Source: G963665925 sp963678925
GTDB lineage: Bacteria; Bacillota; Clostridia; Peptostreptococcales; Acidaminobacteraceae
DNA: 64,000 nucleotides
Direction: 5' to 3'
NCBI GenBank assembly: GCA_963678925.1
Contig: OY787533.1
Location: 186,001 to 250,000 of the forward strand
The notes beneath the pieces were generated by a model. The model was given only the letters and a program-made list of their open reading frames with translations, did no database searches and was not told the DNA's origin. Every line of letters starts with the position of its first letter. Within the stretch, counting starts at the first letter, position 1. Shown here piece after piece: positions 42,364 to 51,732 of this stretch. The position numbers and the translations under genes are program-made.

Positions 42364-43635
42364 TTAACCTATGAGTGCCACCATCAAATCATTGACATTT
42401 GTTCCAGTTGGTCCAGTCATGATCAGGTCACCACTCGCATATAGTGCTCTGTAAGAATCATTGTTGCCCAGGGCCGCTTCAGCATTAAGCCCTTCGGATG
42501 ACATGATTTCAACTGACGAACCATCTACAATGCCACCCGCTGCATCTGTAGGTCCATCGGTTCCGTCAGATCCTACAGCAAAAATTGTCACGTTTTCAAG
42601 ACCTTGAATGCCAATGGCTGCGGAAAGTGCCAACTCCTGCGCGCGGCCGCCTTTTCCATTTCCAACAAGCTTAACCACCGTCTCACCGCCAAAGATAATC
42701 GCCGACGGCCTTCTGTGATGCCATGACTGGTCGCCCTCTTCAGCATACTCATGCGCAATAGATGCGAGCATTCGTCCAGCTTCCTTGGCTTCACAGTCCA
42801 GTCCGGTCGTCATAATGAGCGGGTGATAGCCAAGATTTTGCGCTTCCCTAGCCGCAGCTCTGCACATGTCTTTCACAGAGCCAGCCAAATAGGACTTCAC
42901 GCGCTTTGTCTCTTTCGGTGTTTCATGCGTCAGTGCCTTAAGCACATGCTCGCCCGCATAAATACTATATTTCTCAATAATATCCAGCGCCATTTGAGCG
43001 GTTGTGTCATCTGCATGCACGGGTCCTGAGGCAATGCTGTCAAACCGACTGCCTAAAACATCCGACAGGGCGATCGCCAAGATTTGTGCCCCACCGCAGT
43101 GCTGGGCAAACCTGCCGCCTTTGATATCGGATAAATGCTTTCTTATGGTATTGATTTCAACAATATTGGCACCCGATGCCAAAAGCTGGTCTGTCACGAT
43201 TGTAATATCCTGTATGCTTACGCCTTCAGCAGGCTTTTCAAATACCGCTGATCCTCCGCCCGATATGAGCAGTATGACCATATCAGATTCACCCAGTCCA
43301 GACACAAGCTCAACAGCACGCATTCCACCCAGTACGGAGTTCCCGTCTGGAATTGGGTGTCCAGCCTCAATAATTTCGAACTTATCCATTTTTTCAGGTG
43401 CATGTCCATACTTTGTTACAACAAGCCCCTTATCAACACGGTCGCCAAGAACAGCCTGCGCTTTTTCGGCCATCTTGTAAGCCGCTTTTCCAATGGCTAT
43501 GACTACAAGTTGCCCAGTACACGCCCCAATATCACTCATACTATCATTCAAGGCACGTTCAACTGAGACATCCGGCATAACGCTGCCGATGGATTTCTCA
43601 ATAATCTGAAACGCGTCTTCTCTTAAATCACCCAT
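42364..43635 (-). CDS. Glycerate 2-kinase (GckA/TtuD, MOFRL family)
   Basis: Encodes 423 residues. The N-terminal DUF4147 half carries VIAIGKAAYKMA near 45, GHPIPDGNS near 92 and LLISGGGSA near 120. The C-terminal MOFRL half has IIFGGETVVKL.G.GKGGRAQELAL near 310 and VGSDGTDGPTDAAGG near 350. The enzyme makes 2-phosphoglycerate from glycerate and ATP. AGGAGG precedes the ATG. It is followed by pckA on the same strand, but a terminator separates them. Confidence 0.92.
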   Translation of the reverse strand: MGDLREDAFQIIEKSIGSVMPDVSVERALNDSMSDIGACTGQLVVIAIGKAAYKMAEKAQAVLGDRVDKGLVVTKYGHAPEKMDKFEIIEAGHPIPDGNSVLGGMRAVELVSGLGESDMVILLISGGGSAVFEKPAEGVSIQDITIVTDQLLASGANIVEINTIRKHLSDIKGGRFAQHCGGAQILAIALSDVLGSRFDSIASGPVHADDTTAQMALDIIEKYSIYAGEHVLKALTHETPKETKRVKSYLAGSVKDMCRAAAREAQNLGYHPLIMTTGLDCEAKEAGRMLASIAHEYAEEGDQSWHHRRPSAIIFGGETVVKLVGNGKGGRAQELALSAAIGIQGLENVTIFAVGSDGTDGPTDAAGGIVDGSSVEIMSSEGLNAEAALGNNDSYRALYASGDLIMTGPTGTNVNDLMVALIG

Positions 43636-43668
43636 TTGTCCTCCTGAATTCTATCTATCATTTATGCT

Positions 43669-44499
43669 TCAATCCCTGTCATCAATATCCAGGTAACCAT
43701 ATTTCTTTAAGACTGCCAGTGCGTCCAGTGTGAAAATTGGCGTCCACCATGGCAGGTCCTCATATGGGTTGCTCAAATGACCCTCAGTGGTTAGACCATC
43801 TACCACACGCCAGGCTTCAGCCTCCACAACCTTATGCGGCATACGTTCGATGGCGTAGTGCCAATATCTGCTGAAGAGCGGATAATGTGCCATGTTGTCC
43901 TTTAAGAGCTGTTCCATCTGTGCGTCAAAATGCGTCAGCACTTCATCGCGCTTCTCAAAATCATGATGGTAGAGCGCGTATAAGTAAAGTGGATAGTCAT
44001 ATATTTTAACGATTTCAGGCAGCTCTACGGTGAGCGCAAACTGTCTGACACGTTCTTCGTCCAATATGGATTCCACACCCAGCTTCTTTAAAAGTCCTGA
44101 AATACTGAGTATGCGCTTGTCGTCCGGCTCTTCCCACCAAATCTGATGCGGATACGCCTTGATGTCCTTTTCCGGATGGGAAATCCAGCCGTTCTGATTC
44201 AGGGCCCGATTTGCCCAGTGCGCCACTTCACGTACAATTGTTCCATCATGTACATCCGCGATGTCGATAAGACAGAGTGCCGTCTCCGCGGAAATCGCAT
44301 TACTCACTGGCGTTCTCAGATCAGGCTCTATGCCATTTCCAAAACCACCATCCACATTCATATAGGCTCTTAATGCAAGAAGAAAATCCTCTGTCGTTCC
44401 ATTGCCGAAGACTAGCTCAAACATGCGCCGTTCGAGTAGTCGCGCTTCCAAATACAAATATTTTTCCACATTCTTTAATGCATGCATATCAATTTTCAT
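43669..44499 (-). CDS. Alpha/alpha-toroid (prenyltransferase-like) protein, unknown
   Basis: Encodes 276 residues from ATG 44499 with GGAGGTG upstream. Repeats of helix pairs with DGGFGNGIEPDLRTP, NQNGWISHPEKD, and EGHLSNPYEDLPWWTPIFTLDALAVL resemble the toroid fold of prenyltransferase/squalene-oxidase repeats, without the DxDD catalytic motif. No function is known. The 33-base gap suggests cotranscription with the glycerate kinase gene. Confidence 0.55.
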   Translation of the reverse strand: MKIDMHALKNVEKYLYLEARLLERRMFELVFGNGTTEDFLLALRAYMNVDGGFGNGIEPDLRTPVSNAISAETALCLIDIADVHDGTIVREVAHWANRALNQNGWISHPEKDIKAYPHQIWWEEPDDKRILSISGLLKKLGVESILDEERVRQFALTVELPEIVKIYDYPLYLYALYHHDFEKRDEVLTHFDAQMEQLLKDNMAHYPLFSRYWHYAIERMPHKVVEAEAWRVVDGLTTEGHLSNPYEDLPWWTPIFTLDALAVLKKYGYLDIDDRD

Positions 44500-44631
44500 C
44501 AGGAACACCTCCACTGGTATCTTGTTAAGGCATTTTGTAACAACACTATTTTATCATAGGTAATGTCGGCAAACCATGGTCTTCTATTTCCTTGTTCATC
44601 GGAAATACTGAGCAATTTTCAATTGCTGAGC

Positions 44632-44650
44632 TTGTTGACAAAGTCAACAA
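44632..44650. repeat. TTGTTGAC-AAA-GTCAACAA palindromic repeat
   Basis: TTGTTGACAAAGTCAACAA is a perfect palindrome around AAA, followed by ATCCAGG. Relatives occur at 51860-51878 (complement), 25429-25447 and, as a half, 40385-40403. It lies in the 366-bp spacer 44500-44865 before the terminator at 44692. Confidence 0.45.
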
Positions 44651-44691
44651 AATCCAGGCTGTTGACACGCCATATAGGTTTTCATAAAAAA

Positions 44692-44719
44692 AGACTCAGT
44701 GATCATAGCCACTGAGTCT
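44692..44719 (-). terminator. Terminator, probably the original end of the dnaJ operon
   Basis: Stem AGACTCAGTG/CACTGAGTCT with an eight-base loop. On the minus strand it is followed by TTTTTTTATG. The only minus-strand gene upstream is dnaJ, now separated from it by the IS element. Confidence 0.65.
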
Positions 44720-44745
44720 CCTATTTAATCTGGTTCTAAAATAAA

Positions 44746-46181
44746 AGTTGGGGTGGATAATTAATCCACCCCATTACTGTATCAAAAAATAGAAGTGCAC
44801 TTATAGACAAAACTCTTTAGAATGTTAGTTGTCTAGACAAACATATAGAAAGGAGCAAGTTATAAGTGCACAATTATTCTATCAGCAAGTTGCTCGGTTT
44901 GGAAGGGGTTCATGCGAAAAGTGTTACTCATAGCGACACCACTATTAAGATTTATCTTTCATCAAGTAAGAAATCCGTTAGATGTCCTAAGTGTGATTCT
45001 ATGACTTCAAAGGTTCACGACTATAGGAATCAAACCCTGAAAGATCTTCCAATCAGCGGAAAACACACCCTACTTATTCTTAGAAAACGCCGCTATGCAT
45101 GTTCCTGTGGCAAAAGATTCTATGAATCATACAGCTTTCTGCCGAAGTATCAAAGAAAATCGAATAGACTTAATGCAATGATCTGTAATCAAATGGCTAA
45201 ATCTGTTCCAGTAACGACTATCGCAAAGGATTTGGGACTTTCTCCAGCAACCGTTACTAGAATATTTGACCTGGTAAGCTATCCTAAAATCACAAAGATG
45301 CCTACAGCCTTATCCATTGATGAGTTTAAAGGAAATGCTGCAACAGGAAAATATCAGTGCATTCTTGTTGATGCTCAGAAAAAGTGTATCTTAGATATAC
45401 TACCCGATCGAAAGCTTGAACATCTTCAGAGCTACTTCAGATCTATTCCGCTCTTTGAAAGGCAAAAGGTCAAATACTTCATCTGTGATATGTGGAAGCA
45501 GTACGCCCAAATCGCACGTGATTTCTTCCCAAATGCAAAGATTATCACTGACAAATATCATTTCATAAGACAAGTCACTTGGGCCATTGAAAATGTCCGT
45601 AAACGCGCTCAAAAGACTATGATTCCTTCTGTCAGAAGATACTTCAAACGTAGCAGATCACTTATACTCAGGCGCAACTACAAGCTCTCTAACTCTGAAA
45701 AGGAACACCTTGAGAATATGCTACTTTATCATGACGACCTTAGAACTGCTTACTTCTTGAAAGAAAAGTTCTACGAAATTTGTCAGATGAACAAATATGC
45801 TTTACAGCGAAATGCTTATGCTAACTGGATTAAATTTGCTGAATCAACGTGTATTCCTGAATTCAAAAGCTGTATCACTGCTTTTAGAAACTGGCACAAA
45901 GAGATACTCAACGCTTTTAAATACGGATACACTAATGGACCTACCGAAGGATTTAACAATAAGATCAAAGTTTTAAAACGCGTCTCTTATGGTATCAAGA
46001 ACTTCGAGCGATTCAGGAATCGCATCTTACATATCTGTAATCACTAACTCAACTTAACCAGTAAACCGATGACACCATTGGCTTATTAATTGACCCTAAA
46101 ACTAACATGAGCTACTCTGCACTTTATTTTTACTTCTAAAAACAGTAATGGAGCGCGATCTGTTAAGATCGCACCCCAACT
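44746..46181 (+). mobile_element. ISL3-family insertion sequence, about 1.44 kb
   Basis: The ends are AGTTGGGGTG at 44746 and its complement CACCCCAACT ending at 46181. Inward they share CC.ATTACTGT and AGTGCA, giving imperfect terminal inverted repeats. Each end also folds into its own hairpin: GGGGTGGAT..ATCCACCCC on the left and GCGATC..GATCGC on the right. One intact transposase lies between. No 8-bp target duplication is obvious, so the boundary may be off by a few bases or the duplication eroded. Confidence 0.75.
44866..46047 (+). CDS. ISL3 family transposase
   Basis: Encodes 393 residues from GTG 44866, with AAGGAG upstream. The N-terminal zinc-binding pattern CPKCDS..CSCGKRFYE (about 40-95), helix-turn-helix TTIAKDLGLSPATVTRIFD near 125, and the DDE-type residues in SIDEFKG, FICDMWKQY and NGPTEGFNNKIK are all present. 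The frame is intact, so the element could be active. Confidence 0.93.
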   Translation: MHNYSISKLLGLEGVHAKSVTHSDTTIKIYLSSSKKSVRCPKCDSMTSKVHDYRNQTLKDLPISGKHTLLILRKRRYACSCGKRFYESYSFLPKYQRKSNRLNAMICNQMAKSVPVTTIAKDLGLSPATVTRIFDLVSYPKITKMPTALSIDEFKGNAATGKYQCILVDAQKKCILDILPDRKLEHLQSYFRSIPLFERQKVKYFICDMWKQYAQIARDFFPNAKIITDKYHFIRQVTWAIENVRKRAQKTMIPSVRRYFKRSRSLILRRNYKLSNSEKEHLENMLLYHDDLRTAYFLKEKFYEICQMNKYALQRNAYANWIKFAESTCIPEFKSCITAFRNWHKEILNAFKYGYTNGPTEGFNNKIKVLKRVSYGIKNFERFRNRILHICNH

Positions 46182-46196
46182 ATTGACTTTGAACCT

Positions 46197-47390
46197 TTAA
46201 TCTACGCTAAAGGCGTCTTTCATCTTGCCGAAAAAACCCTTATCTTCTTTCTTGTCATGCGCTGCGTAATCCGGTTTAATCTCCGGCTCTACCTCAGCCT
46301 TATATCCGTCTTCACCCATGGCTTGTGCAAAAGCCTTGAGTGCGGATTTTTGCTTGCCGTTCAGATTTGTAGGCACTTCAACAAATACGCGTACGTACTG
46401 GTCGCCACGTCCGTAACCATTTAGTACCGGAACGCCCTTGCCCTTAAGTCTGAACTGCTTGCCGCTCGGTGTGCCAGCAGGAATTTTGAACTGAACCTTT
46501 CCGTCCAGTGTCGGTACATCCACCTCAGCACCTAGAACTGCCTGCGAATAGGTAATTGGCATTTCGAGGAAAATATCATTGCCATCACGCTTGAAGTCCT
46601 TATGTGGCTGGACATGAATCACTACGATAACGTCGCCTCGAGGGCCACCACGCTGTCCAAGATCCGCCTCACCTCGAAGGCTCATTTGTGCGCCATGGAA
46701 AGCACCCGCTGGAATATCCACTTCAATGGTGCGCTTTTTCTTCACACGGCCTTTGCCTTTACAGGTATGGCATACCTGTTCAAACGTCTTGCCCTTGCCA
46801 TTACATGCATCACAAGTACGTACAGAAATGGTTTCACCAAACAGCGAACGCTGTGCAACACGCATTTCTCCAGTACCATTACATTTTGAACATGTATGAG
46901 AAGAGGTTCCCGGTTCCCCACCATCACCATGACAGGTTGGACATTCCTCTGTTCTATAGAACTCAATTGTTTCTTTTTTGCCGAACGCAGCCTGCTCAAA
47001 TGTCAATGTGACATCTGCACGGAGATCCTGACCCTTGCGCGGTCCCTGACGTCTCGATGAACCACCGCCGCCAAATCCGCCGAATCCGCCGCCGAACATT
47101 TCGTTGATTATATCTTCAAATCCGCCGAAACCTTGTGAGTAGCCACCGCCACCCATATTCTGATTAACACCGGCATGACCGAATTGATCATATAGATTTC
47201 TTTTTTCCTTGTCGCTGAGCACCTCATATGCTTCGTTGATTTCCTTGAACTTCGCCTCAGCTTCTTTGTTATCTGGGTTTCGGTCAGGGTGGTATTTCAT
47301 GGCCATCTTGCGATAAGCACGTTTTAGTTCGGCTTCATCCGCATTTCGATCCACGCCCAGCAGGTCATAGTAGTCTTGTTTATCACTCAA
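46197..47390 (-). CDS. dnaJ: Chaperone DnaJ
   Basis: Encodes 397 residues. J-domain with HPD near 35, a Gly/Phe-rich linker (75-115), four CxxCxGxG zinc repeats (CPTCHGDG, CSKCNGTG, CDACNGKG, CHTCKGKG) and two C-terminal beta domains. Co-chaperone of DnaK. It follows dnaK by 256 bp, with a hairpin at 47571-47599 between them. An insertion sequence begins 15 bp after its stop. Confidence 0.97.
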   Translation of the reverse strand: MSDKQDYYDLLGVDRNADEAELKRAYRKMAMKYHPDRNPDNKEAEAKFKEINEAYEVLSDKEKRNLYDQFGHAGVNQNMGGGGYSQGFGGFEDIINEMFGGGFGGFGGGGSSRRQGPRKGQDLRADVTLTFEQAAFGKKETIEFYRTEECPTCHGDGGEPGTSSHTCSKCNGTGEMRVAQRSLFGETISVRTCDACNGKGKTFEQVCHTCKGKGRVKKKRTIEVDIPAGAFHGAQMSLRGEADLGQRGGPRGDVIVVIHVQPHKDFKRDGNDIFLEMPITYSQAVLGAEVDVPTLDGKVQFKIPAGTPSGKQFRLKGKGVPVLNGYGRGDQYVRVFVEVPTNLNGKQKSALKAFAQAMGEDGYKAEVEPEIKPDYAAHDKKEDKGFFGKMKDAFSVD

Positions 47391-47570
47391 AGGTAATACC
47401 GCCTTTCCTCAGGGTATTAGTCACAACATTTAATTCAGTCATACCCCCTAGTGGAGCATTTCATCAGCTGTTCATCATTATACCACAGCTTTCATGAGAA
47501 CCCTATTAGAATTCAGTAAACAATCTGTGAATGCAAACTTCATCCATTTACCAGGGCCTATACGCCATCA

Positions 47571-47599
47571 GGGCATCTGGTTAAATTAACAAGATGCCC
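47571..47599 (-). repeat. Hairpin between dnaK and dnaJ
   Basis: GGGCATCT.GTTAA paired with TTAAC.AGATGCCC, one-base loop. There is no T-run on the minus strand, so processing, partial termination or mRNA stabilisation is possible. The rest of the dnaK-dnaJ spacer shows nothing. Confidence 0.45.
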
Positions 47600-47646
47600 G
47601 TCAAGCAAGTGATTGTCATCACGAATATTTGCAATGTTTTTATCGA

Positions 47647-49467
47647 CTAGTCTACCACTTCGTAATCAGCGTCAACAACGTCATCAGCACCGCCAGCTTC
47701 TGCGCCACCGCCTTGAGCCTGCTGCTGTGCTTGAGCCTCAGCATACATTTTCTGTGCGATAGGCTGGAATGCTTCCTGGAGACCTTCAAGTGCAGCTTTC
47801 ATTGCTTCAAGCTCATTTGTCTCAAGAGCATCCTTGGCTTCCTTGATTTTAGCTTCTACATTTGATTTTTCTTCGTCTGTCGCTTTGTCGCCGATTTCGC
47901 CAAGCTGCTTCTCTGACTCGTAAATCAGTGTATCGAGCTGATTGTGCATTTCAACTGTCTCTTTGATTTTCTTGTCTTGCTCAGCATATTCTTCAGCTTC
48001 TTTTACTTTAGCTTCGATTTCATCATCAGAAAGATTTGTTGAAGCTGTAATCGTGATATGCTGCTCTTTGCCAGTGCCCATATCTTTTGCCTTAACGTTT
48101 ACAATACCGTTGGCATCGATATCGAATGTTACCTCAACTTGAGGAACACCACGTCTTGCAGGAGGAATACCGTCAAGCTGGAAGCGACCCAGAGTCACGT
48201 TGTCCTTAGCCATTTGTCTTTCACCCTGTAGTACGTGAATGTCAACAGCTGTCTGGTTGTCAGCAGCAGTTGAGAATATTTGAGACTTCTTAGTCGGAAT
48301 TGTTGTATTTCTTTCGATCAGCTTCGTGAATACTGAACCTAGAGTTTCAATACCCAGCGATAGTGGTGTTACGTCAAGCAGCAGTACGTCGTTGACATCG
48401 CCTGAAAGTACGCCGCCCTGAATTGCTGCACCCAGTGCAACACATTCGTCTGGGTTGATACCTTGGTGTGGATCTTTGCCTGCAATTTTCTTAACAGCTT
48501 CCTGAACTGCAGGAATACGTGTAGAACCACCAACAAGAATTACCTGGTCAATATCAGATTGTGACAGACCAGCATCAGCCATAGCCTTTTTCATAGGCTC
48601 AACTGTAGCTTGTACAAGGGATTCAGTCATTTGGTTGAACTTAGAACGAGAAAGGTCAACGTTCAGGTGAAGTGGACCTGCTGCAGTTGCTGTAATGAAC
48701 GGCAGGTTGATATTTGTAGACATAGTAGTCGAAAGCTCTTTTTTAGCTTTTTCAGCAGCTTCTTTAAGACGCTGAAGGCTCATTTTGTCGATACGCAAAT
48801 CTACGCCATGCTCTTTTGCGAAATCATCAGCCATCCAGTCGATGATCTTTTGGTCAAAGTCGTCACCGCCAAGGTGGTTGTTACCGTTTGTAGCAAGAAC
48901 TTCGAATACGCCGTCACCGATTTCAAGAATGGAAACGTCAAATGTACCGCCACCCAGGTCATATACGAAGATTTTCTGGTGAACGTCAGCTTTTTCAAGA
49001 CCATATGCAAGTGCTGCAGCAGTTGGCTCGTTGATGATACGCTTAACTTCAAGACCTGCAATACGGCCAGCATCTTTTGTTGCTTGACGCTGAGAGTCTG
49101 TAAAGTAAGCTGGAACTGTGATTACAGCTTCAGTTACCTTTTCGCCCAAGTATGCTTCAGCATCTTCTTTCAGCTTTGTCAGTACCATTGCTGAAATTTC
49201 CTGAGGTGAATACTGCTTGTCATCAACATTTACATGGTAGTCATGGCCCATTTCACGCTTGATAGAAGCAACTGTTCGCTCTGGATTTGTAATCGCCTGA
49301 CGCTTTGCAGTCTCGCCTACCAGTCTTTCGCCATTTTTTGCAAATGCAACGATCGATGGTGTCGTTCTATTACCTTCCTTATTTGGAATAACTACTGAGT
49401 CTCCACCTTCAAGTACGGATACACATGAGTTTGTTGTACCTAAGTCAATACCAATGATTTTAGCCAT
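47647..49467 (-). CDS. dnaK: Chaperone DnaK (Hsp70)
   Basis: Encodes 606 residues. Nucleotide-binding domain opens with IGIDLGTTNSCV, followed by NEPTAAALAYG and DLGGGTFDVS, all Hsp70 hallmarks. The substrate-binding domain starts near 380, and the protein ends with a Gln/Gly/Ala-rich tail closing with DADYEV. It sits 64 bp after grpE, in the HrcA-controlled operon. Confidence 0.98.
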   Translation of the reverse strand: MAKIIGIDLGTTNSCVSVLEGGDSVVIPNKEGNRTTPSIVAFAKNGERLVGETAKRQAITNPERTVASIKREMGHDYHVNVDDKQYSPQEISAMVLTKLKEDAEAYLGEKVTEAVITVPAYFTDSQRQATKDAGRIAGLEVKRIINEPTAAALAYGLEKADVHQKIFVYDLGGGTFDVSILEIGDGVFEVLATNGNNHLGGDDFDQKIIDWMADDFAKEHGVDLRIDKMSLQRLKEAAEKAKKELSTTMSTNINLPFITATAAGPLHLNVDLSRSKFNQMTESLVQATVEPMKKAMADAGLSQSDIDQVILVGGSTRIPAVQEAVKKIAGKDPHQGINPDECVALGAAIQGGVLSGDVNDVLLLDVTPLSLGIETLGSVFTKLIERNTTIPTKKSQIFSTAADNQTAVDIHVLQGERQMAKDNVTLGRFQLDGIPPARRGVPQVEVTFDIDANGIVNVKAKDMGTGKEQHITITASTNLSDDEIEAKVKEAEEYAEQDKKIKETVEMHNQLDTLIYESEKQLGEIGDKATDEEKSNVEAKIKEAKDALETNELEAMKAALEGLQEAFQPIAQKMYAEAQAQQQAQGGGAEAGGADDVVDADYEVVD

Positions 49468-49531
49468 TGTTTCTTCCTCCTTAATTTCTATACCAATTTA
49501 CGAATTTTACTTGTTTTCTAACTTCATTTTC

Positions 49532-50083
49532 CTAGCAGGATACCTTGACCATGGAAGGTCGGATGACTTTTTCGCCCAGCTTATATCCTTTTTGGAACTC
49601 TTCGATGACTGTATCTGTGTCGCAGTCTTCTTTTTCTTCAGTCATTACTGCGTGGTGCATGTTTGGATCGAATGGCTGGTTTACTGCCTCAATCGCCTGT
49701 ACACCTTCCTTCTCAAGCAAGTCTTCAAATGACTTTTTGATCATTTCAACACCGTTGAGAACATTTTGATGGTCATCTGTATTATGAGAAATTGAGTCAA
49801 GCGCCCGGTCCAGATTGTCCATAACCGCTAGCAGTTCAACAACAATTTTTTCATTTGCATACTTATAAATATCTGCTTTTTCCTTCTCAGTTCTTCGCTT
49901 GTAGTTCTGAAACTCCGCTTGAAGTCTGATGTTTGTTTCCTTAAGAGTCTCAACTTCCTTGGCAAGTGCCTCAGATGTTTGCGGCGCTTCTTCAGCGACT
50001 GCCTCTTCTTGACTCTCATCTTCTGCCGAAGTCTGCTCCAGTTCATCCTCAAGGATTTCCTGCTCTTTTTTCTTGCTTTCCAA
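49532..50083 (-). CDS. grpE: Nucleotide exchange factor GrpE
   Basis: Encodes 183 residues. Acidic, Gln-rich N-terminus (about 1-35), long coiled coil (LKETNIRLQAEFQNYKRRTEKEKADIYKYANEKI) and a beta-wing ending LGEKVIRPSMVKVS, the family signature. It releases ADP from DnaK. It lies between hrcA and dnaK, as in most Firmicutes. Confidence 0.97.
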   Translation of the reverse strand: MESKKKEQEILEDELEQTSAEDESQEEAVAEEAPQTSEALAKEVETLKETNIRLQAEFQNYKRRTEKEKADIYKYANEKIVVELLAVMDNLDRALDSISHNTDDHQNVLNGVEMIKKSFEDLLEKEGVQAIEAVNQPFDPNMHHAVMTEEKEDCDTDTVIEEFQKGYKLGEKVIRPSMVKVSC

Positions 50084-50124
50084 TTTGCAACACCTTCCTA
50101 ACCTATACGAAGACCTGCTTCATA

Positions 50125-51153
50125 TTACAAGTTTATACCTGAGAAAATCTCTGATAAGGTTTCACGGATATAATCAACAACAGCCACCGATGCACCATAG
50201 TCCATCCGCATCGGTCCGATTACAGCAATACGTCCGGCAGGTTCATTGTTGACCTTATATGCAGCCTTAATCATGCTGCAGTCAGCCAGCTCGTCTAGAC
50301 CGATTTCCGGTCCTATGCGAACTGCAATGCCACCACCGTCGCCGCTGTCGAGAACCTCGCATAGCTTTTCACGACTTTCCATTGTGTCGAAGAAGGCCTG
50401 CGCTCTTCCGACCTCTTGAAATTCAGGAAGGTTCAGCACATTGTGCACGCCCTCCACATAAACTTCCACCTGGTCGATGTCCCTGAAGGTATCTCTAAGT
50501 ATCGGCATCAAATAATCTATGAATCCGCCATATTCGGACAAGTCAGATTTGATTGTCCCAATTGTGCGGAGTGTAATGTCTTTAATTGTAAGGCCCCGAA
50601 GTCTTGTTGTCATCGCATCGGTTATCATATCGAGAACCTGCTGATTCGAACTGTTAATTCCAAGTGGTATGGTCTTAAACTCACCGCTGTCGGAAACCAG
50701 GATCAGAAGCACCTTTTGCTCATTGATTTTTACCATCTTGATGTTTTCAAGCTTGCTCAAGTTGAAATTCGGCAGAGAGATGACCGCTGTCATACCCGTT
50801 ATCTGCGCCAGAAGCTTGACCGCCTGCTTGACCACATCATCCAGTTCAATCATGTTGCTCATCAGAAGGGCTCTTATTTTCTCCTGCTGATTGCGTCCTA
50901 GTGCTGAATGCTTCATTAGAGTGTCAACATACATTCTGTATCCTCTTCCCGAAGGAATACGGCCTGCAGATGTATGCGGCTGTTGGAGCAGTCCCAAATC
51001 TTCAAGATCGGCCATTTCATTTCTAATGGTTGCGGAACTGATGCCAAGGGGATAATTCTTAGCAAGTGTCCTTGAACCAACCGGCTGGGCCGTGGAAATG
51101 AAATCATCGATAATCGCTTTGAGAATGAGGAGCTTTCTTTCGTTTATATCCAT
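50125..51153 (-). CDS. hrcA: Heat-shock repressor HrcA
   Basis: Encodes 342 residues from ATG 51153 with GGGAG upstream. N-terminal winged helix (LKAIIDDFISTAQPVGSRTLAKNYPLGISSATIRNEMADLEDLGLL.QPHTSAGRIPS) followed by the GAF-like and inserted dimerisation domains. HrcA binds the CIRCE element at 51177-51203 immediately upstream and represses its own operon. Confidence 0.97.
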   Translation of the reverse strand: MDINERKLLILKAIIDDFISTAQPVGSRTLAKNYPLGISSATIRNEMADLEDLGLLQQPHTSAGRIPSGRGYRMYVDTLMKHSALGRNQQEKIRALLMSNMIELDDVVKQAVKLLAQITGMTAVISLPNFNLSKLENIKMVKINEQKVLLILVSDSGEFKTIPLGINSSNQQVLDMITDAMTTRLRGLTIKDITLRTIGTIKSDLSEYGGFIDYLMPILRDTFRDIDQVEVYVEGVHNVLNLPEFQEVGRAQAFFDTMESREKLCEVLDSGDGGGIAVRIGPEIGLDELADCSMIKAAYKVNNEPAGRIAVIGPMRMDYGASVAVVDYIRETLSEIFSGINL

Positions 51154-51176
51154 GTAATCTCCCTTTCCCTCCGTTG

Positions 51177-51246
51177 TTAGCACTCATCATTTTCGAGTGC
51201 TAATATCTTCTGTAATAAAGATACCACCGCCTCAAACCATTGTCAA
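51177..51246 (-). promoter_or_regulatory. CIRCE operator and hrcA promoter
   Basis: TTAGCACTC-N9-GAGTGCTAA (51177-51203) is a perfect CIRCE element. On the minus strand TTGACA (51241-51246) and TATCTT (51218-51223), 17 bp apart, form a vegetative promoter just upstream. CIRCE lies between the -10 box and the hrcA ribosome site. Confidence 0.95.
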
Positions 51247-51567
51247 CAGTATCGACTTCATTTTTTTGCGTTTTAACAATCTGTTCACAGTTTGTATTTA
51301 AATGCTTTATATTCAGAGAAATCACTCGGTGCACCCATATAAAATGAAAATGATTCAAGTTTATGGTTAGAAGCCCTTTTATTTGGATAATTATTGAATG
51401 CAGAAGTAATAATATATGAACTGACATGATATGTGGAAGTTGGGAAACATCCGTTGCAGACCCCTGCATGGATAAAAACAGATGCTCGCAAATTCCTTAA
51501 TAAGAATATCAAAAGTCAGTCGACCGGCTATGCCGGTTTTTTTTTTGCGGAAAGAACAAAGAAATGC

Positions 51568-51631
51568 AAAAGAAGACAAGCAAAAGCCTGATTGTGCTCG
51601 CACAAAATCAGGCTTTTGCTTGTCTTCTTTT
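51568..51631. repeat. Very long perfect hairpin
   Basis: A 26-bp perfect stem (51568-51593 with 51606-51631) whose loop contains a further GTGC/GCAC pair. It reads AAAAGAAGACAAGCAAAAGC on the left arm. It may be a strong bidirectional terminator or part of the surrounding repeat cluster; no gene ends next to it. The 51204-51979 spacer (776 bp) consists mostly of such repeats and has no convincing gene. Confidence 0.6.
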
Positions 51632-51732
51632 ATATGGCGCATTCAGCGACATGGGCAACCAAAGGTTGCCCTGTGCATTTCCTTACTATTCTATTAACCC
51701 ACCCAGCAACATGGGCAACCCGAGGTTGCCCT

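Noticed and set aside
44746..46181. An 8-bp target-site duplication around the IS
   Set aside because: The bases outside the two ends (ATAAA on the left, ATTGACTT on the right) do not match.
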